Shown: positions 46,872-56,278, numbered from the stretch's first letter. The stretch is DNA of 64,000 nucleotides from Aeromonas hydrophila subsp. hydrophila ATCC 7966 (GCF_000014805.1 NC_008570.1:4143501-4207500); one strand, 5' to 3'. Numbers and translations are program-made. Notes: a model not told the origin generated them from the letters alone.

Positions 46872-47495
46872 TCAATCGAACAGAGTATCCCGCCGCCCCT
46901 GTAGCAAGTGCTCATGGAGGGTGCGCAGCTGGGACGCCACCACCCGATGGCGGGAGAGCGGGGGTAAGTCGTCGATGGGGAAGTACCCCGCCCCTTTGGT
47001 TTCATCGGTTTCACCCAGCAGCTGGCCGCCGGTCGCCTCGCACAGAAAGAACGCCTTGTGAGCGTGGGGCAGCTGGGGTGGATGAGGGTGCTTGAGCTTG
47101 TCGAACAGCGCCAGCAGTTGCACGGCCCGACACGCCAGGCCGGTCTCCTCCACCACTTCGCGCACCACGGCCTCCGCCGGCGAGTCACCGATGTCGCACC
47201 AGCCCCCTGGCAGGGTCCAGCAGCCGTCGCTGCGCTCCTGCACCAGCAGGATATGGCCTGCATCGTTCTGAATGAAGGCCCGCACATCGAGCTTGGGGGT
47301 GGGATAACCGCGATCGAGGGCGATCCAGCCGCTGATGGCTTCCGGTGCCAGCTCGCTCTGGCTGGCGATGAGCGCCACCGTGGCCGCTCGCAGCGCCTCG
47401 AAGCGGCCGATGTCGAAGGGATCTTTGGAGTAGGTGAGCCCAGCCTGCGCCGTGGCCAGCACCTGTTCCAGAAAGGTGGCCAACGGCGGCTGCAT
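46872..47495 (-). CDS. NUDIX hydrolase with N-terminal helical domain
   Basis: The 207-residue protein has an N-terminal helical domain (about 1-60) and a C-terminal NUDIX fold. The box reads GGWCDIGDSPAEAVVREV followed by VEETGL, with Asp in place of the first conserved Glu of GX5EX7REUXEEXGU; the REVVEE core is intact. Likely an ADP-sugar or nucleotide pyrophosphatase. The ATG lies two bases after the yqiA stop. Confidence 0.92.
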   Translation of the reverse strand: MQPPLATFLEQVLATAQAGLTYSKDPFDIGRFEALRAATVALIASQSELAPEAISGWIALDRGYPTPKLDVRAFIQNDAGHILLVQERSDGCWTLPGGWCDIGDSPAEAVVREVVEETGLACRAVQLLALFDKLKHPHPPQLPHAHKAFFLCEATGGQLLGETDETKGAGYFPIDDLPPLSRHRVVASQLRTLHEHLLQGRRDTLFD

Positions 47496-47497
47496 GG

Positions 47498-48085
47498 CTA
47501 GAGCCCGAGGAAGCGGACGATCTGGGCGGGGTAGCGTTCGAACGCCACGAAGGCGTGATCGCCACCGCACTCCAGCGAGAGACGGGCAAAGCGGTATTCG
47601 TCCAGCGCCTTGCGATAGTCGAGCACCTCGTCTTCCTGCTGTTGCAGCACCCAGAGTCGCTCGGGGGCGCTCACCGGCACCGCCAGCGCCCGCAGCTCAT
47701 TCATGTGTTCAGGCAGCAGTTGATACTGCTCCCCCGTGTAGGGGTTGGTCTGGGGGCCGAGGTAGTCGCAGAGCAGCTCGTGCGGGCGTACCGCCGGGTT
47801 GATCAGGGCGGCGTGGCAGCCGTAGCGCTCGCTGACCCGGGTCGCCATAAAGCCGCCGAGGGAGCTGCCCACGGCGCCAAGCTTGAATTCGTTGCCATAA
47901 CGGCTCTGCAGATCGGCAATGGTCTGCTCGATGGCCGCCCAGGCCGCCGCCGGCGTGTTGGGCTGGGCCGGGATCACCACCTCGATATCGGGTCTGTGTT
48001 CAGCCACCCAGGCAGCCATCTGCTGCGCCTTGGCAGAACCGGGCGAGGAGTTGAAACCGTGCAGGTAGAGGAGAACGGGCTTCAT
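47498..48085 (-). CDS. yqiA: YqiA-type esterase
   Basis: The 195-residue alpha/beta hydrolase of the UPF0227/YqiA family has the start LLYLHGFNSSPGS and the nucleophile elbow VGSSLGGF (S75), plus GGDHAFVAFE with the catalytic His. In E. coli, YqiA has esterase activity. It follows cpdA in the same order as in E. coli. Confidence 0.94.
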   Translation of the reverse strand: MKPVLLYLHGFNSSPGSAKAQQMAAWVAEHRPDIEVVIPAQPNTPAAAWAAIEQTIADLQSRYGNEFKLGAVGSSLGGFMATRVSERYGCHAALINPAVRPHELLCDYLGPQTNPYTGEQYQLLPEHMNELRALAVPVSAPERLWVLQQQEDEVLDYRKALDEYRFARLSLECGGDHAFVAFERYPAQIVRFLGL

Positions 48086-48094
48086 CTCAACTCC

Positions 48095-48919
48095 TCAATA
48101 ACCGGTGGCATTGGGGTCGGGCACGAACTGCCCCACCGGCAGACGCCACACCTGGCTGGCGATACGGCCATCCGGGTAGAGGGTGAGGTAGCGCCAGCCC
48201 GGGCCGGATTCGTCCAGCGCGAAGCCATCAGAGAGCGGTTTGAACTGGATGCAGGTGGAGGGGCTGGCGATCAGCCTCACCCCGCGGTGCACCTCGTCAA
48301 ACTCCTGGTGGACATGGCCGAACAGAATGGTCTTCTGCTGCGGGTGGCGGGCCAGCACGGCAAACAGGTCGTCGGCATTCTTGAGATTGTGCTGATCGAG
48401 CCAGGCACAGCCCACCGGCACCGCCTGATGGTGCAGGGCGATCAGGGCATGACGCTCGGGATGCTGGCGCAGCGCCTGATCCAGCGCCGCCAGCTGGTGA
48501 TCCCCCAGCACCCCGTGGGGTTTGCCGCGCACCTGGGTGTCCAGCAGGATCACCTGCCAGTGCTCGCCTACCAGCTGCTTGGCCTCGCTGATGCCGGCCG
48601 CATGCAGGTATTCGGTCATCAGGGGGCCGTCGTCGTGGTTGCCGGGCAGCCAGTAGATGGGGCGCGCCAGCGGCGCCATCATGGAGGCGAAGCGCTGGTA
48701 GGACTCCGGACTGTGATCCTGGGAGAGATCCCCGGTAGCGAGGATCAGATCGAACGGATGGTCATTGGCCTGCACCCGTTCCAGCACGGCAGCCAGGCTC
48801 TCGGCAGTGCGCACGGCCAATAGCCGCCCCTCGGCACTCGCGAAGAGGTGGGTGTCGGTAATTTGCAACAGGCGCACACTGCCGTCCTGCGCCTGGGGTA
48901 GCTCTGTTTCCAAAATCAC
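48095..48919 (-). CDS. cpdA: cAMP phosphodiesterase CpdA
   Basis: CpdA hydrolyses 3',5'-cAMP. The 274-residue metallophosphatase has the metal motifs ITDTHLF, LATGDLSQD, LPGNHDD, and the late IALHHQAVPVG and FGHVHQE. The GTG at 48919 is chosen because alignment places it at the E. coli start (length 275). An in-frame start further upstream would overlap yqiB. It lies 20 bases after yqiB. Confidence 0.93.
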   Translation of the reverse strand: MILETELPQAQDGSVRLLQITDTHLFASAEGRLLAVRTAESLAAVLERVQANDHPFDLILATGDLSQDHSPESYQRFASMMAPLARPIYWLPGNHDDGPLMTEYLHAAGISEAKQLVGEHWQVILLDTQVRGKPHGVLGDHQLAALDQALRQHPERHALIALHHQAVPVGCAWLDQHNLKNADDLFAVLARHPQQKTILFGHVHQEFDEVHRGVRLIASPSTCIQFKPLSDGFALDESGPGWRYLTLYPDGRIASQVWRLPVGQFVPDPNATGY

Positions 48920-48939
48920 GCTTCTTTTTATGAGTTCAA

Positions 48940-49386
48940 CTAGAGGATGTTTATCAGGCTGGTACCATGTCTGAGACAAAATTTTAGCCAATCGGCCAGA
49001 AACAGGTTTACCTGCTCCTTTTCATCCCGCTGGTGCATATTTTTATTGGGATAATCATAACGTGGTTGCAACCTTGAAATCTGTTGCGCCGCACACACTT
49101 CCGCCATCCGCACGTCATGATACAAACGAATCTCTATCCGGGCCTGCAAATAACTCGGCAATTCCGGGTTGTGCTGGGCCAGGATCACCTGGCTGGTGAA
49201 GCGACTCTCCTCGCTCACCGTGAGCTGAAACTGCAGGCCGTTGCCCACCTGATAGCGGCGTTCGGCGCCGACACTGCCGCCCGGGGGCAGCAGTTTCATC
49301 AGGGTCATGTAGTTGACCTCGCAGGTACGCTGCAAGGACATCAAATCAGGCACATAGCGCTTGGCCTGGGTATGAACGAGCGCCAC
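48940..49386 (-). CDS. yqiB: DUF1249 protein YqiB
   Basis: The 148-residue protein of the DUF1249 family matches E. coli YqiB: KRYVPDLMSLQRTCEVNY at the start and RYDYPNKNMHQRDEKEQ near the end. Function unknown. It starts at GTG 49386, almost touching the nudF stop (49388), so it is translationally coupled. Confidence 0.9.
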   Translation of the reverse strand: MALVHTQAKRYVPDLMSLQRTCEVNYMTLMKLLPPGGSVGAERRYQVGNGLQFQLTVSEESRFTSQVILAQHNPELPSYLQARIEIRLYHDVRMAEVCAAQQISRLQPRYDYPNKNMHQRDEKEQVNLFLADWLKFCLRHGTSLINIL

Positions 49387-49387
49387 C

Positions 49388-50029
49388 TTAGCGCCCCGCC
49401 AGCCAGCGGGCACGCAGCTCGCCGTGATTGAGAGCCAGCCACTGCAGGGCGATGACGGAGGCGGCGTTGTCGATGCGCCCCTCTTTGAGCCAGGCATAGG
49501 CCTGCTCGCGGCTCACCACGTGGACCCGGATGTCTTCCCCCTCTTCCGCCAGACCGTGGATCCCCTCGGCCTTGCTGGCATCCACCTCGCCCACATAGAC
49601 CTCGATACGCTCGGTGCTGCCGCCCGGGCTCACCAGATAGCTGATGGCGTGCTCGCAGCGGCCGACCTCGATGCCCGCCTCTTCCACCGCTTCGCGCCGC
49701 ACCACCTCTTCAGCGACCTCACCCGGGTCTATGATGCCGGCCACCAGCTCCAGCAGCCAGGGGGTGGCGCTGGTCTCGATGGCGCCGATCCGAAACTGCT
49801 CCACCAGCACGATCTGGTCGCGCACCGGGTCGTAGGGCAACAGGGCGGCGGCATGGCCGCGCTCGAACAGCTCGCGGACGATGGGCTCGTTCCAGCCCCC
49901 TGCAAATAACCTGTGCTGCAGACGATAGACGTTCACTTTGAAGAACCCGTTATATCCTGCTGATTTATCGATAATTTTCACGTCATCGGCAGAGTAGTGA
50001 CGGGTTTGGGGCAAGGCTTGCTGCGACAT
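49388..50029 (-). CDS. nudF: ADP-ribose pyrophosphatase NudF
   Basis: NudF splits ADP-ribose and related ADP-sugars. The 213-residue protein has the full NUDIX box AGIIDPGEVAEEVVRREA followed by VEEAGIE near residue 100, and YVGEVDASKAEGIHGLAEEG typical of the ADPRase group. GGGAG lies before ATG 50029. It is divergent from tolC and leads the nudF-yqiB-cpdA-yqiA row. Confidence 0.95.
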   Translation of the reverse strand: MSQQALPQTRHYSADDVKIIDKSAGYNGFFKVNVYRLQHRLFAGGWNEPIVRELFERGHAAALLPYDPVRDQIVLVEQFRIGAIETSATPWLLELVAGIIDPGEVAEEVVRREAVEEAGIEVGRCEHAISYLVSPGGSTERIEVYVGEVDASKAEGIHGLAEEGEDIRVHVVSREQAYAWLKEGRIDNAASVIALQWLALNHGELRARWLAGR

Positions 50030-50333
50030 ACGAGACTCCCGCCAGCTTGACTTGGCTCGGTTAGGCCATAAAATCCGGGAACATGAATGAACATTCATTC
50101 ACTCACTCCCGTCGGAGATGAGGGACGGATTTTAGCAGCCACAGGACATTTGGCTAGGCACGAGGGGGAGAAAACTCACCCTCGTTCTTGACGTTCCTGT
50201 CGCTGGAAAAGAGACAGTTATCATAAAATTTTGCTTATAGTAGAGTGATTAAGCTGCAATCAAGCTTGGTCGGTGACAATATTTGCCCTCTCCAGCAACC
50301 AGTTTGGGTTACTACATAAGGTTAAATCGATCT
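50030..50333. other. 304-bp divergent region nudF / tolC
   Basis: It must hold promoters for both genes. A palindrome lies near the nudF side (50084-50101). A possible tolC -10 (TATAGT) lies near 50237. No gene was seen. Confidence 0.6.
50084..50101. promoter_or_regulatory. Palindromic operator candidate near nudF
   Basis: TGAATGAACATTCATTCA has arms TGAATG / CATTCA around two bases, with extended symmetry in the flanks. It resembles TetR-family operators. It lies 55-72 bases upstream of nudF, so it could cover its promoter; the factor is unknown. Confidence 0.5.
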
Positions 50334-51659
50334 ATGAAAAGAACACTTTTGTCCGTCATGGTGTTGCTGGGCGTCAGTGCCGGTGCCCATGCCGAAAACC
50401 TGCTCGACATCTACCAGCAAGCCCAGATCAAAGACCCGCAGTTGCTGCAGTCCAAAGCCGTTCGCGATCAGGCCTTCGAGAAGATCAACGAAACCCGTGC
50501 CCCTCTGCTGCCACAGATCGATCTGGGTGCCGGACTCAATTATCTGAAGAACAAGAACGATACCCAGAGCAACAACAACGCCAAGGGTGAAGTGACGCTG
50601 TCGCAGTCCCTCTATCGTCGCAGCAACTGGGTCAATCTGGATATCAGCGAGAAGCAGGCAACCCAGTCTGATGTCGCCTACAACCTCGAGATCCAGAGCC
50701 TGATGCTGCGTACTGCCCAGGCCTATTTCAACGTGCTCAAGGCGATGGACACCCTGGAGTTCGTGCGCGCCAACAAGGTTGCAGTAGAGCGTCAGCTGGA
50801 ACAGACCCAGCAGCGTTTCGAAGTGGGCCTGACCGCCATCACCGACGTCCACGAAGCCGAGGCCTCTCGTGACCAGGCGCTGGCGGACGAGATCAACGCC
50901 GAGAACTCGCTGGACAACAGCTACGAGACCCTGCGTGAGCTGACCGGTATCGATCACCGTCAGCTGGACGTGCTCAACACCGATCGCTTCAGCCCGCAGA
51001 AGACCGCCTTCGGCTCCGACAAGTGGCTGGAGCTGGCGCTGGACAAGAACCTGCAACTGCACAGTGCCCGCATCGGCAAGGACATCGCCAAGGAGCAAAT
51101 TGATCTGGCCAAGACCGGCCATGAGCCGACTCTGGATCTGGGTGCCGGACTGCAAACCAGCAATACCGATTACAAGCTGGATAGCATGCCGGGCGGCAAT
51201 GACAATCAGGCCAACATCGGCTTGACCTTCAAGCTGCCGCTCTACAGCGGTGGCGCCACTAGCTCCAAAGTGAAGCAGGCTCAGTACAACTACGTGGCGG
51301 CCAGCGAACTGCTGGAGAAGAACTTCCGCTCGGTGCAGAGCACGGTGCGTTCCTCCTACAACAACGTGAACGCCAGCATCGGCTCGGTACGCGCCTACAG
51401 CCAGTCCGTCATCTCCGCCGACAGTGCCTTGAAGGCGACCGAAGCGGGTTACGAAGTGGGTACCCGTACCATCGTTGACGTGCTGGACTCCACCCGCAAG
51501 CTGTACGAGGCCAAGCAGAAGCTCTCCGAAGCCCGTTACAACTACATCCTCAATATCCTGAGCCTGAAACAGGCTGCCGGTGTGCTGGAAGCGCAGGATC
51601 TGGTAGAAGTAAACCAGGGTCTGATGCCTGCCACTGCAAAAGCCAAGACCAAAGTCTGA
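50334..51659 (+). CDS. tolC: Outer-membrane channel TolC
   Basis: TolC forms the outer-membrane exit of tripartite efflux pumps and type I secretion. The 441-residue protein has a signal peptide (KRTLLSVMVLLGVSAGAHA), then ENLLDIYQQAQIKDPQL, and two structural repeats with barrel strands and long helices (YFNVLKAMDTLEFVRANKVA; SSYNNVNASIGSVRAYSQS). The loop GVEVGTRTIVDVLDSTRKLY-like block (EVGTRTIVDVLDSTRKLYEA) is conserved. It follows the nudF divergent region and ends at a strong terminator. Confidence 0.96.
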   Translation: MKRTLLSVMVLLGVSAGAHAENLLDIYQQAQIKDPQLLQSKAVRDQAFEKINETRAPLLPQIDLGAGLNYLKNKNDTQSNNNAKGEVTLSQSLYRRSNWVNLDISEKQATQSDVAYNLEIQSLMLRTAQAYFNVLKAMDTLEFVRANKVAVERQLEQTQQRFEVGLTAITDVHEAEASRDQALADEINAENSLDNSYETLRELTGIDHRQLDVLNTDRFSPQKTAFGSDKWLELALDKNLQLHSARIGKDIAKEQIDLAKTGHEPTLDLGAGLQTSNTDYKLDSMPGGNDNQANIGLTFKLPLYSGGATSSKVKQAQYNYVAASELLEKNFRSVQSTVRSSYNNVNASIGSVRAYSQSVISADSALKATEAGYEVGTRTIVDVLDSTRKLYEAKQKLSEARYNYILNILSLKQAAGVLEAQDLVEVNQGLMPATAKAKTKV

Positions 51660-51677
51660 TAGTCGTTATCGGCAATG

Positions 51678-51705
51678 AAAAAGGCGACCTTATGGTCGCC
51701 TTTTT
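51678..51705 (+). terminator. Terminator after tolC
   Basis: AAAAA, stem GGCGACC / GGTCGCC with TTAT loop, TTTTT. It can work in both directions. Confidence 0.93.
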
Positions 51706-51762
51706 GTTATCCGGGTGTCGTCGCTTGCTGGCGATGGCCCCGGATAAACGGGGCCGGCAGTA

Positions 51763-53190
51763 TTAGCCGCGTTCGCGGATGGTCTTGATGATGTCGCTGG
51801 TGGAGCAGCCATCCTCGAAGTTGAGGACCCGCACCTCGCCGCCGTTGGCGGTCACCTCGGCGTAACCGGCAATCTCTTCCGGCTTGTAGTCGCCGCCCTT
51901 GACCAGCAGGTCCGGCAGCACCTCGGCGATCAGCCGCTGCGGGGTGTCCTCGGCGAAGGGCACCACCCAGTCCACGGCACCCAGTGCGGCCAGCACGGCC
52001 ATCCGGCGCTCGGTCGGATTGACCGGACGACCCGGCCCCTTGAGGCGGCGCACCGACTCGTCGGTGTTGACCGCCACGATCAGGCGATCCCCCAGCTTGC
52101 CGGCATTGGCCAGATAGGAGACGTGACCGGCATGCAGAATGTCGAAGCAGCCATTGGTCATCACTACCTTCTCGCCACGCAGACGGGCGGCCTGCACGGC
52201 AATCTTGAGCTGGGCTTCGGACATGACGCCAAAGCCGGTTTCCTGCTCGGTGTAGAGGGCGTTGGCCAGCTCGACCGGGCTGACGGTGGAGGTCCCCAGC
52301 TTGCCGACCACGATGCCGGCGGCGGTGTTGGCCAGAGCACAGGCTTCGTCCAGGCTCTTGCCGGCGGCCAGCGAGGTGGCCAGGGTGGAGATGACGGTAT
52401 CACCGGCACCGGTCACGTCATACACCTCGTGGGCCTGGGCCGGCAGGTGCAGCTCGGGTTGGCCTTCGCGGATCAGGGTCATGCCGTTCTCGGAACGGGT
52501 GACCAGCAGGGCCTCCAGCTCGAAGCGCTTGACCAGCTCCAGCCCCTTGGCAACCAGCTCCTCTTCACTCTTCACTTTGCCCACCACGGCCTCGAACTCG
52601 GACATGTTGGGGGTCAGCAGGGTGGCGCCGCGGTACTTCTCGAAATCGGTCCCCTTGGGATCGACCAGCACCGGGATCCCGGCGGCGCGGGCGCGCTGGA
52701 TCATGCTGGGCACGTCGTTGAGGGCGCCCTTGCCGTAGTCGGAGAGGATCATCACGTCGCTGTGCGGCAGTGCCTGCTCGACCTTGCCCATCAGCAGGGT
52801 GGAGTCCACATCGTGGAAGGCCTCTTCAAAGTCCAGACGCAGCAGCTGCTGGTTGCGCGACAACACGCGCAGCTTGGTGATGGTCGGATAGTCGGCCAGA
52901 CGAACGAAGTCACAGGCGACCTTGACGCCGGCCATCTGGCCAGCCAGGGCATCGGCGGCCTCATCCTGACCGGTCAGCCCCAGCAGCACGGCGTGGGCGC
53001 CCAGCGCGGCGGAGTTGAGCGCCACGTTGGCGGCGCCACCCGGGCGCTCCTCAATGTGTTCGACCTTGACCACGGGCACCGGTGCCTCGGGCGAGATCCG
53101 GCCGGTGGGGCCATGCCAATAACGGTCCAACATGACATCGCCAACGACCAGAACGCGGGCTTTTTCAAACTCGGGCAGGGTGATCTTCAT
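51763..53190 (-). CDS. hldE: Bifunctional heptose kinase / adenylyltransferase HldE
   Basis: HldE makes ADP-heptose for the LPS inner core. The 475-residue protein has an N-terminal ribokinase-type domain (about 1-318; [20 protein letters not shown], and the catalytic [11 protein letters not shown] near 260) and a C-terminal nucleotidyltransferase domain ([15 protein letters not shown] near 350). Both active centres look intact. It is divergent from lpxL, another LPS gene. Confidence 0.96.
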   Translation of the reverse strand: MKITLPEFEKARVLVVGDVMLDRYWHGPTGRISPEAPVPVVKVEHIEERPGGAANVALNSAALGAHAVLLGLTGQDEAADALAGQMAGVKVACDFVRLADYPTITKLRVLSRNQQLLRLDFEEAFHDVDSTLLMGKVEQALPHSDVMILSDYGKGALNDVPSMIQRARAAGIPVLVDPKGTDFEKYRGATLLTPNMSEFEAVVGKVKSEEELVAKGLELVKRFELEALLVTRSENGMTLIREGQPELHLPAQAHEVYDVTGAGDTVISTLATSLAAGKSLDEACALANTAAGIVVGKLGTSTVSPVELANALYTEQETGFGVMSEAQLKIAVQAARLRGEKVVMTNGCFDILHAGHVSYLANAGKLGDRLIVAVNTDESVRRLKGPGRPVNPTERRMAVLAALGAVDWVVPFAEDTPQRLIAEVLPDLLVKGGDYKPEEIAGYAEVTANGGEVRVLNFEDGCSTSDIIKTIRERG

Positions 53191-53495
53191 CTGTATCGAC
53201 TCTCAAAACCTGAAAAATCAGTCGCCGATTTTATCACACTCTTTTATTTGAGGGAGAAAAAGCAAACCTGCGGTTTCCATTTAAAGAAACCGGTAGTGAC
53301 GATTCCCGTCACGCCAGTGAACCACCATCAGCCCCTCTGACCAGCACATAGCCATTCGCCCCCGACCCCGCTTTTCGGCTAGAATCCCCGCTTGCGAATA
53401 AAACGATCCGTCCAGGATCCCCACGTGCCTTTATCGCCTCCCCTTATTCGACCGGGCTTGCCTGGTGCATGGCGATTGCGAACAAGAGACTTTTC
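53191..53495. other. 305-bp divergent region hldE / lpxL
   Basis: No gene is seen. An inverted repeat CGGTTTC / GAAACCG with an eight-base A+T-rich loop lies at 53271-53292 and may be an operator or an RNA hairpin. Confidence 0.5.
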
Positions 53496-54419
53496 ATGGC
53501 CCACGACAATGCTCCCCGCCTCGAACCCCGCCTGTTTCATCCCCGCTACTGGGCCAGCTGGTTCGGCCTCAGCCTGCTCTGGCTGCTGGTGCTGCTGCCC
53601 TGGCGCAGCCAGATGTGGCTGGGATGCCAGCTCGGCAGTCTGGCCCGCAAGCTGCTGAAATCCCGCGTCAAGATTGCCCGCCGCAATCTGGAACTGGCGA
53701 TGCCCGAGCTGACCAAGGATGAGCGCGAGAAACTGCTCAAACAGAATTTCGAGAGCGTGGGCTGCGCCATCTTCGAAGTCGGCATGGCCTGGTTCTGGCC
53801 GGATTGGCGGATGCGCAACCTGATGAAGGTAGAAGGGGAAGAGCACGTCATCGCCGCCATGGAGAAGGGTCAGGGCATGCTGCTGCTCTCCTGCCATTTC
53901 CTCACGCTGGAACTCAACGCCCGCTGCTTCGGCCTGGTGCGGCCCGGGGTCGGCGTCTACCGTCCCAACACCAACCCGGTGCTGGAGTATGCCCAGTACC
54001 ACGGTCGCTGCGCCTCCAACAAATACCTGGTGGACCGGATGGACGTGAAAGGGATGATCAAGGCGCTGCGCAACGGCGATGCGCTCTGGTATGCGCCGGA
54101 TCATGACTACGGCAGCCATGCCAGCGTGTTCGTGCCCTACTTCGCGGTGGAGCAGGCCGCCACCATCACCGGCACCGCCACCCTGGCGCGGGTGAAGAAC
54201 ACCGTCACCCTGCCCTGCTACAACATCCGTACCAGCGAGGGTTACACCCTGCATATCGGGGCGCCGCTTGCCGACTATCCGAGCGGCGACGACCTGGTCG
54301 ATGCGGCCCGCGCCAACCGCGAGATAGAAGCCGCCGTGCGCAAGGCGCCGGAGCAGTACATGTGGCTGCACCGCCGCTTCAAGACCAGACCCAACCCGGA
54401 CGATGCGGGCTATTACTGA
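53496..54419 (+). CDS. lpxL: Lipid A lauroyl-type acyltransferase LpxL
   Basis: It adds a secondary acyl chain to Kdo2-lipid IVA at the inner membrane. The 307-residue protein matches the E. coli length of 306. It has an N-terminal anchor (SLLWLLVLLPW), the catalytic HX4E motif CHFLTLEL (H134, E139), GVYRPNTNP, WYAPDHDYG and the ending EQYMWLHRRFKTRP. The chosen ATG at 53496 agrees with E. coli; one at 53469 is possible. The acyl chain specificity is not predictable. Confidence 0.95.
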   Translation: MAHDNAPRLEPRLFHPRYWASWFGLSLLWLLVLLPWRSQMWLGCQLGSLARKLLKSRVKIARRNLELAMPELTKDEREKLLKQNFESVGCAIFEVGMAWFWPDWRMRNLMKVEGEEHVIAAMEKGQGMLLLSCHFLTLELNARCFGLVRPGVGVYRPNTNPVLEYAQYHGRCASNKYLVDRMDVKGMIKALRNGDALWYAPDHDYGSHASVFVPYFAVEQAATITGTATLARVKNTVTLPCYNIRTSEGYTLHIGAPLADYPSGDDLVDAARANREIEAAVRKAPEQYMWLHRRFKTRPNPDDAGYY

Positions 54420-54433
54420 GTGGGAAAAAACCG

Positions 54434-54459
54434 AAAAAGCCGCCGAAAGGCGGTTTTTT
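54434..54459 (+). terminator. Terminator after lpxL
   Basis: AAAAA, stem GCCGCC / GGCGG(T) with a GAAA tetraloop, then TTTTTT. Confidence 0.93.
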
Positions 54460-54571
54460 CTAGCCTGTCGCCGGTAAAGGGTTTTCATTCGTGGCTGAAT
54501 ATTTTATTAATGGCCCTGCCGAGCGGCGGGCCCAGGCCCGCCAGCAATACCAATAACGAAGGGAAGCGAAC

Positions 54572-55039
54572 ATGAAAGCCACTCTTTTGCTGGGCGCCCT
54601 GTGCGCATTGACCGGCTGCAGCCAGCAGACCCACAGCGTCCATCTGACCTCCCTCCCCTTAAGCGATCTCAAGGAAGTGAACGCCCAGTGGAGTCCGCTC
54701 ACCCGGATGGAGTCCCGCTACCCCAAAGAGGCCATCCTGGCCGGGCAGACCGGTTGCAGCTCGCTCGAGTACGTGATCAACCCGGCGGGACGGGCCGAAC
54801 AGATCCGGGTGCTGGACAGCAGCGACCCGCAGTTCAGCGACGCCGCCATCGCCGTGTTGCAGCAGTGGCAATGGCAGGCCACCCCCACCAACTCGCAGCA
54901 CATTCCGGTAAAATCCCGCACCCGCTTCGAATTCTGCATCGAGCACAACGGCCAGCCCTGCGACACCAGCGAACTGGAACTGCGCTGCCAGGGGGAAGAC
55001 GTGGTGCGCAGCACCGGGCTGATCTACACCCAGGTCTGA
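54572..55039 (+). CDS. Lipoprotein with TonB-like C-terminal domain
   Basis: The 155-residue protein has a lipoprotein signal with lipobox LTGC (lipidated Cys at about residue 16). The rest resembles a TonB C-terminal domain: SRYPKEAILAGQTGCSSLEY, then VINPAGRAEQIRVLDSSDP and FSDAAIAVLQQWQW. It has no Pro-rich linker. True TonB proteins are anchored by a membrane helix, so this one is more likely an envelope protein of other function. GAAGGGAAG is the ribosome site. Confidence 0.85.
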   Translation: MKATLLLGALCALTGCSQQTHSVHLTSLPLSDLKEVNAQWSPLTRMESRYPKEAILAGQTGCSSLEYVINPAGRAEQIRVLDSSDPQFSDAAIAVLQQWQWQATPTNSQHIPVKSRTRFEFCIEHNGQPCDTSELELRCQGEDVVRSTGLIYTQV

Positions 55040-55092
55040 ATCAGCCACGCAGGCCTCCATTGCCAGCCCCGCTGGCCCAGAGACAGCTAAAG

Positions 55093-55119
55093 AAAAAGGT
55101 GAGCCAGGCTCACCTTTTT
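55093..55119. terminator. Bidirectional terminator
   Basis: AAAAA, stem GGTGAGC / GCTCACC with a three-base loop, TTTTT, between convergent genes. Confidence 0.92.
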
Positions 55120-55148
55120 GCATTGCAGGCGCTGCAGCGCGCGGCTCA

Positions 55149-56108
55149 TCACCCTTGCCGGTGCAGCCAGGCGGCGATGGCCAGTTGCAGCCGCACATAG
55201 TTGGCCTGAAGGAACAGTGCCGGCAACGCCTGCTGCCAGTCGGCCTGCCCGGCGACCGAGGCCAGCCGCGGCTCGAGCCGGGTCAGGTCGTCAAGCCAGT
55301 CCGCTGCCGGCAACCTGCCGGCAGCCTCGACAATCAGGTCCATGCCCAGGCGCAGCTGCTGCAACGCCAGCCCCTGTGCCTCGGCGTCTGTCTGCTCAAG
55401 CCAGTACTGCTCGTGATGCTGCCAGTGCTGCAGGCCGAGGGCGATACGCTCGGCCGCACTCAGGTCGGTCAGTGCAGGCAAGGCTTGCAGCGCCAGTGGC
55501 TTGCCGAGCCCAGCCAGCCGATAACCACGCTGGGCCTTGGACTGAGCCCCGAGCCGCAGGCCGCCAAGCCCGGCCAGCTCTTCTGCCAAGCCGAACAGGG
55601 CGCTCGCCTCGCCGGATTTGAGCTCAAGCTCCAGCTCGTCGATGCGGCTCTTGCCGAGTACGCCGACGATCTCCCCCTGATCCCAGGCCAGCTCGATCTC
55701 GGCTCCCTCGAAGGCGATCAACCAGTGGCGGCGCAGGAAGTCGGTACGAAACTGGGCCACCAGGGCGCCCTGGATTGCATCACGAGCAGAAAGACTCGGC
55801 CAAATCTCGTCAGGAAAAGCGTCAAGCGTGGGCATATCGCCAGCAACCGGGGCATTGTATTCGGGTCTGGCATGCAATCCGCCCACTGCCTGGCCCCGAC
55901 ATTTAATCGTCTGCTCGGCGAAATCATCGCTGCGACGGATCCGCAATCCCATCTCCAGGCGGCGCAAATCCAGCGCTGGCGTATCAAAATAGACATTGCC
56001 GAGCTCGGCTTGAGAGTTGGATATAATTTCCAGTGAATTCAGAAGGTTGAAAAAAGGCTGTCGAATATCTCGGGAGACAAAAAACTTTATCTCGATCTCA
56101 GTTTGCAT
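55149..56108 (-). CDS. CYTH-domain triphosphatase with shortened CHAD part (YgiF-like)
   Basis: The family hydrolyses inorganic triphosphate. The 319-residue protein has the CYTH signature TEIEIKFFV at the start, LGNVYFDTPALDLRR, GLRIRR, and the acidic ELELELKSG. A CHAD-like helical segment (from about residue 210) ends after LAIAAWLHRQG. E. coli YgiF has 433 residues, so roughly 110 C-terminal residues are missing. ATG 56108 has a GGA site six bases before; 56114 is also possible. Confidence 0.9.
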   Translation of the reverse strand: MQTEIEIKFFVSRDIRQPFFNLLNSLEIISNSQAELGNVYFDTPALDLRRLEMGLRIRRSDDFAEQTIKCRGQAVGGLHARPEYNAPVAGDMPTLDAFPDEIWPSLSARDAIQGALVAQFRTDFLRRHWLIAFEGAEIELAWDQGEIVGVLGKSRIDELELELKSGEASALFGLAEELAGLGGLRLGAQSKAQRGYRLAGLGKPLALQALPALTDLSAAERIALGLQHWQHHEQYWLEQTDAEAQGLALQQLRLGMDLIVEAAGRLPAADWLDDLTRLEPRLASVAGQADWQQALPALFLQANYVRLQLAIAAWLHRQG

Positions 56109-56278
56109 AGTCATTCCGGGCTGGCAGGCAACTTTGGGGGGGCGTGATGCTAAGCGCGAGGATATAATGCCTGCGATACATCAGGATTAATTCACGGTTT
56201 TATTGATGGCGCAGTTCGGTTACCATGCGCCCCTCATAAAATCGTATCGAGTGTTTTTTCACCGACACAGGTTTGGCC

